From Butyrivibrio sp. (GTDB lineage: Bacteria; Bacillota; Clostridia; Lachnospirales; Lachnospiraceae), in assembly GCA_023664865.1 (NCBI GenBank), contig JAMPEU010000016.1:1-64000 (forward strand): a stretch of DNA of 64,000 nt. The letters are read 5' to 3'. A program made the position numbers and the translations under genes. A model generated the notes under the pieces. That model saw only the letters and a program-made list of their open reading frames with translations, was not told the origin of the DNA and searched no databases. Below are positions 60,883 to 64,000 of the stretch, in pieces; positions within the stretch are counted from its first letter, which is position 1; each line of letters opens with the position of its first letter.

Positions 60883-62898
60883 ATGAATTTGGAACAGGCG
60901 ATTGAAGCGCAGGATTTGGAGAATGTGATAAATATTTTAGTAGAAAATCCGCCATGTATAGATGAAAAAAATAAGGACGGCGTACCGCTGTTCATGTATG
61001 CGGCGCAGACGGGTAATCTTCCAATTGTAAAATACATAGTCGAGTATTCGCGGGCGAGCATGAACACGGTAGATGGTGAAAACCGCACGATTCTGCACTA
61101 TGCCGCCATGTCCGGCAATGTTTCCATGAATCAATATCTGGTTGAAAAGGTGGGAATGGACATTACGGCGGGCGATGTTAATCTGGTAACTCCTTATCAG
61201 ATAGCTTGGGAGCGCGGATATGAAGAACTGCTTATGTATTATGAAAGAAAAGTAGGCGCGTCATATGAGAATATGTACCATAATCCAATCCGCACGGGAA
61301 TGTTTCCCGATCCATCGATTGTAAGGGTGGGCGGGGATTACTATATGGTAAATTCTTCTTTTATATTTTTCCCGTGTATACCGATTTCCCATTCAAGGGA
61401 TTTGGTTCATTGGGAGATTATCGGCCATGCGATAACTAATCCTGAATGGGCGGCGTTAGACGAGCTGGAGGGCGGGAGAGGATATTGGGCGCCGGACATT
61501 TCTTATGATAACGGGACTTTTTATATAACGGCAACCTACCGTTTGAACGATGTTCCGCCGGTTTACAGGAAACAGATTGTGGTTTCATCAGATAAGCCGG
61601 AAGGACCGTACAGTAAGCCCGCGATTATTGATGAAGACGGAATTGATCCGTCCATTTTCCATGAGGACGGCAGACATTATATGCTCCTAAACAGAGGGGC
61701 GAGGATTTTTGAGTTAAGCGGTGACTGCAAACGGCAGATATCGGCAGCATCATTGCTCTATTATGGCAGTCAGAAAAGAGCGCCCGAGGGACCGCATCTT
61801 TTGAAAAAAGACGGATACTACTATCTGTTTCTTGCCGAGGGCGGTACGGGACCTGGGCACAGAATTACTGTAGCAAGGAGCAGGGAGCTGATGGGAAATT
61901 ATGAACCCTGCCCATATAATCCGATTATGCGGCAGATGGATGAGAAAGCCGGAATACAGCGGTGCGGACACGGAAAGCCAGTATGCACACAAAACGGCGA
62001 TTGGTATATGGTCTATTTGTGCGGCAGAAGAATTGGAGACGGCTATAGCATATTGGGAAGGGAAACCGCGCTTGATCCGATTACATGGACGCAGGATGGC
62101 TGGCCTATCGTAAATAACCTTAAAGGACCGAGCGTATTGCAGATTATGCCGAGGGTGTCAGAAGAGATGAAGACGCAGATGTCGCATGAAATAGGCGTTT
62201 CGACACAGCAGTCAGCAGATATAGTGACTGATACGGTCAGCGTATTTCAAAACGGGCTGCCGAAGGACTTCATAACCCCCAGACCGCCGGAAAAGGACGG
62301 AATAAGCCTCCGTAACGGCAGCCTTATCCTTAAGGCAAGCAGTTCTCCGCTTTCTGATGTGAGTGCAAGGAATATACTTGTAAGGCGGCAAAGCGCGTTC
62401 TGCTTTATGGCGGAAGCTGATTTGCGCATGCCCAAACTTTTGGAAGGGCAGGAGGCTGGTATAACCTGTTATTATGATGAGAATACATGGGTATGTTTCT
62501 TTATTTCAAAGGATGCAGGGGATTACTTTTTACAGGTTAAGGAGCATATAGGAAAAGAAGATATCGAACATGAGAAGAAAAAGCTTGTTGACTGGATGGA
62601 TAAGCCGATGGAAAATACATCACAGAAAGAAAAATTGCTGGGAATTACATCGCCGGAAGGCATATTGCTTACGCTGGGAGTCAACACAAGGTATCTGAAC
62701 AGAAGCTTCTATTACAGATTGGCGGGAAAAGAGACCAAAACGGTCAAAGAGCTTACTAACGTATATTATTTGTGCGATGAAGGCATTTCCATGGGTAAAC
62801 GTTTCACAGGAGCTATGGTCGGAATGTATGGATATTCAGGTGGTGCGGATAAGCCGCTATATATGGAATTTGTGGATTTTCGCTATGAAGAGTTATAA
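60883..62898 (+). CDS. ankyrin-repeat / GH43 fusion protein
   Basis: This 671-residue protein has an N-terminal ankyrin domain (about 1-125: GVPLFMYAAQTGNLPIVKYI and NRTILHYAAMSGNVSMNQYL are clear repeats). A GH43 propeller follows from residue 134 (FPDPSIVRVGGDYY, base candidate Asp143; KRAPEGPHLL for the acid). A C-terminal beta-sandwich (about 480-671) completes it. ATG 60883 has AAGGG 7 bases ahead; the frame is open from 60826. No signal peptide is present. Ankyrin repeats bind proteins, so this may tether the enzyme to a cytoplasmic partner. I know of no standard family with this fusion. Confidence 0.88.
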   Translation: MNLEQAIEAQDLENVINILVENPPCIDEKNKDGVPLFMYAAQTGNLPIVKYIVEYSRASMNTVDGENRTILHYAAMSGNVSMNQYLVEKVGMDITAGDVNLVTPYQIAWERGYEELLMYYERKVGASYENMYHNPIRTGMFPDPSIVRVGGDYYMVNSSFIFFPCIPISHSRDLVHWEIIGHAITNPEWAALDELEGGRGYWAPDISYDNGTFYITATYRLNDVPPVYRKQIVVSSDKPEGPYSKPAIIDEDGIDPSIFHEDGRHYMLLNRGARIFELSGDCKRQISAASLLYYGSQKRAPEGPHLLKKDGYYYLFLAEGGTGPGHRITVARSRELMGNYEPCPYNPIMRQMDEKAGIQRCGHGKPVCTQNGDWYMVYLCGRRIGDGYSILGRETALDPITWTQDGWPIVNNLKGPSVLQIMPRVSEEMKTQMSHEIGVSTQQSADIVTDTVSVFQNGLPKDFITPRPPEKDGISLRNGSLILKASSSPLSDVSARNILVRRQSAFCFMAEADLRMPKLLEGQEAGITCYYDENTWVCFFISKDAGDYFLQVKEHIGKEDIEHEKKKLVDWMDKPMENTSQKEKLLGITSPEGILLTLGVNTRYLNRSFYYRLAGKETKTVKELTNVYYLCDEGISMGKRFTGAMVGMYGYSGGADKPLYMEFVDFRYEEL

Positions 62899-63005
62899 TC
62901 ACATGGCGTGAAGTTGCAGTTATGAATTAAGAATGTAAAGAACTGCAGCTATGACTCGGATTTTGTAAGTGGCTTAGTGAGGCATAAAAACAGGGGCAGA
63001 TAGAA

Positions 63006-64000
63006 ATGAATGAAAAGTTTTCAAATTCGGTAGTCTCATTTTTAAAGAAATATGTGGACAAAAATAATAAGAATACTAACCGTGATTTATTATTGCATGG
63101 CAATATGATGCAGGCGATATTGACGCTTGCCATTCCTGTTGTTATCAACAGTTTCCTGCAGACTATGTATAATCTGACGGATACATACTGGCTGGGAAAG
63201 CTGGGTACGGAAGAATTGGCGGCAATCAACCTTGTATCGCCTATGCAGAGCATTGTCGTGAACTTCGGTTCCGGGCTTACGGTGGCGGGCTCAGTGCTGA
63301 TTTCGCAGTATCTGGGGGCAAAAAAAGATGATGATGCAAGGAGCATGGCGAACCAGATTTTTTCCTGCGCGCTGATTTTTTCAGTGGTCTGCGCCGGTCT
63401 TTGCGCATTGTTTACGCCTTATATTGTGACATGGCTTGGCGCGGAAGGCGATACATGGAAACACAGCAAGACATATCTGCAGCTGGTTATTTTAGATATG
63501 CCGTTTCTTTTTACGGTGAATATGTATACGGCGATTAATCAGGCGCAGGGCGATACGCTAAGGCCTATGCTGCTAAATTTTACCGGCATCCTTTTAAACA
63601 TGGTCTTGGATCCACTGTTAATGGTGGCGTTCCATCTGGGAGTAGCCGGAGCGGCGCTTGCCACGGTCGGGGCTAAGGCAGTGCCTGCGGTTATCGCTTT
63701 CGTGCTGCTGCAGAATAGGAATAAAGATGTATATTTGAATCTAAGGAAGTTAAAGTTCGAGAAGGAGAAACTGAAAAACATTCTGCTGGTCGGAATGCCT
63801 ACCGCAATCGGCGGCAGCACGATGCAGTTCGGCTTCCTGCTTATGAGCCGGAATGTGCTTAAATACGGCACTCAGGCGATGGCGGCATACGGAATCGGCA
63901 ATAAGATTAACAGTTTGATTACATTGCCTACCAACGGCATCGGTTCGGCGGTGGCGACCATTGTAGGGCAGAATGTAGGAGCCAGACAGTATGACAGAGC
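63006..64000 (+). CDS. MATE family efflux transporter (3' end outside the window)
   Basis: The first 331 codons of a MATE exporter are present. After a polar N-terminus (1-32) come membrane segments typical of the family: MMQAILTLAIPVVINSFLQT, NLTDTYWLGKLGTEELAAI, SGLTVAGSVLISQYLGAKK, and a second-half start VGMPTAIGGSTMQFGF. MATE proteins export drugs or metabolites using a Na+ or H+ gradient. The frame runs open to the end of the window, so about 120 residues are missing. Confidence 0.93.
   Translation, partial: MNEKFSNSVVSFLKKYVDKNNKNTNRDLLLHGNMMQAILTLAIPVVINSFLQTMYNLTDTYWLGKLGTEELAAINLVSPMQSIVVNFGSGLTVAGSVLISQYLGAKKDDDARSMANQIFSCALIFSVVCAGLCALFTPYIVTWLGAEGDTWKHSKTYLQLVILDMPFLFTVNMYTAINQAQGDTLRPMLLNFTGILLNMVLDPLLMVAFHLGVAGAALATVGAKAVPAVIAFVLLQNRNKDVYLNLRKLKFEKEKLKNILLVGMPTAIGGSTMQFGFLLMSRNVLKYGTQAMAAYGIGNKINSLITLPTNGIGSAVATIVGQNVGARQYDR

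Noticed and set aside
1-64000. tRNA, rRNA, CRISPR array, intact insertion sequence or prophage
   Set aside because: I looked for tRNA-like cloverleaf ends, regularly spaced repeats and transposase or integrase motifs and found none I could support.

Overview
The window looks like a chromosome segment of a Gram-positive, spore-forming gut Clostridium, most likely Lachnospiraceae (inferred from gene content). It carries strong AGGAGG-type ribosome sites, spoVAD and spoVAE, LplB/YtcP-type sugar ABC permeases, LytTR/GHKL two-component systems, an ECF sigma factor with a membrane anti-sigma-like partner, and pta-ackA. Base composition is moderate in the metabolic genes and clearly AT-rich in the accessory stretches.

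Layout. (1) Bases 1-7804 hold single, unrelated small enzymes and regulators: HD hydrolase, HIT, Nudix, CPBP protease, WYL regulator, DinB-like protein, 2'-5' RNA ligase-like protein, GNATs, XRE regulator, and a frameshifted GNAT remnant. (2) 8012-21139 is a uronate/pectin catabolism locus. It has kdgK-eda (+), uxaC-kduI-rpiB-like (-), and uxaB-uxaA-kduD-GH28-epimerase-GH105 (+). (3) 21272-34838 is accessory and signalling DNA: an unrecognised three-gene cassette, a sigma/anti-sigma pair, a broken hicB, a repeat-bearing lipoprotein, two LytTR/GHKL systems and an ABC exporter. (4) 34894-48881 holds an EAL protein, ackA-pta, an SDR/NTF2-like/spoVAD group, a hybrid histidine kinase, hflX, dinD and ridA. 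(5) 48965-64000 has spoVAE and then a second pectin block: CE8 esterase, serine hydrolase, chemoreceptor, sugar ABC transporter, CE12 esterase, two GH43 enzymes (one with an N-terminal ankyrin domain) and the start of a MATE exporter.

How it fits together. The solute-binding protein and two permeases would import pectin oligosaccharides. CE8, CE12, GH28, GH105 and the GH43 enzymes all lack signal peptides, so de-esterification, deacetylation and hydrolysis probably happen in the cytoplasm. Galacturonate then goes through UxaC, UxaB and UxaA, and unsaturated uronate through KduI and KduD. Both meet at 2-keto-3-deoxygluconate, which KdgK and Eda take to pyruvate and glyceraldehyde-3-phosphate. 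Pta-AckA can then make acetate and ATP.

The most unusual non-coding content is two families of palindromic elements. Family A has three copies of about 85 bp, each 4-18 bases after a stop codon and in the same orientation as the gene. Family B has two copies of 166-183 bp with a conserved core. In both families the arms differ between copies but keep their pairing through compensatory changes. No tRNA, rRNA, CRISPR array or intact transposase was seen.
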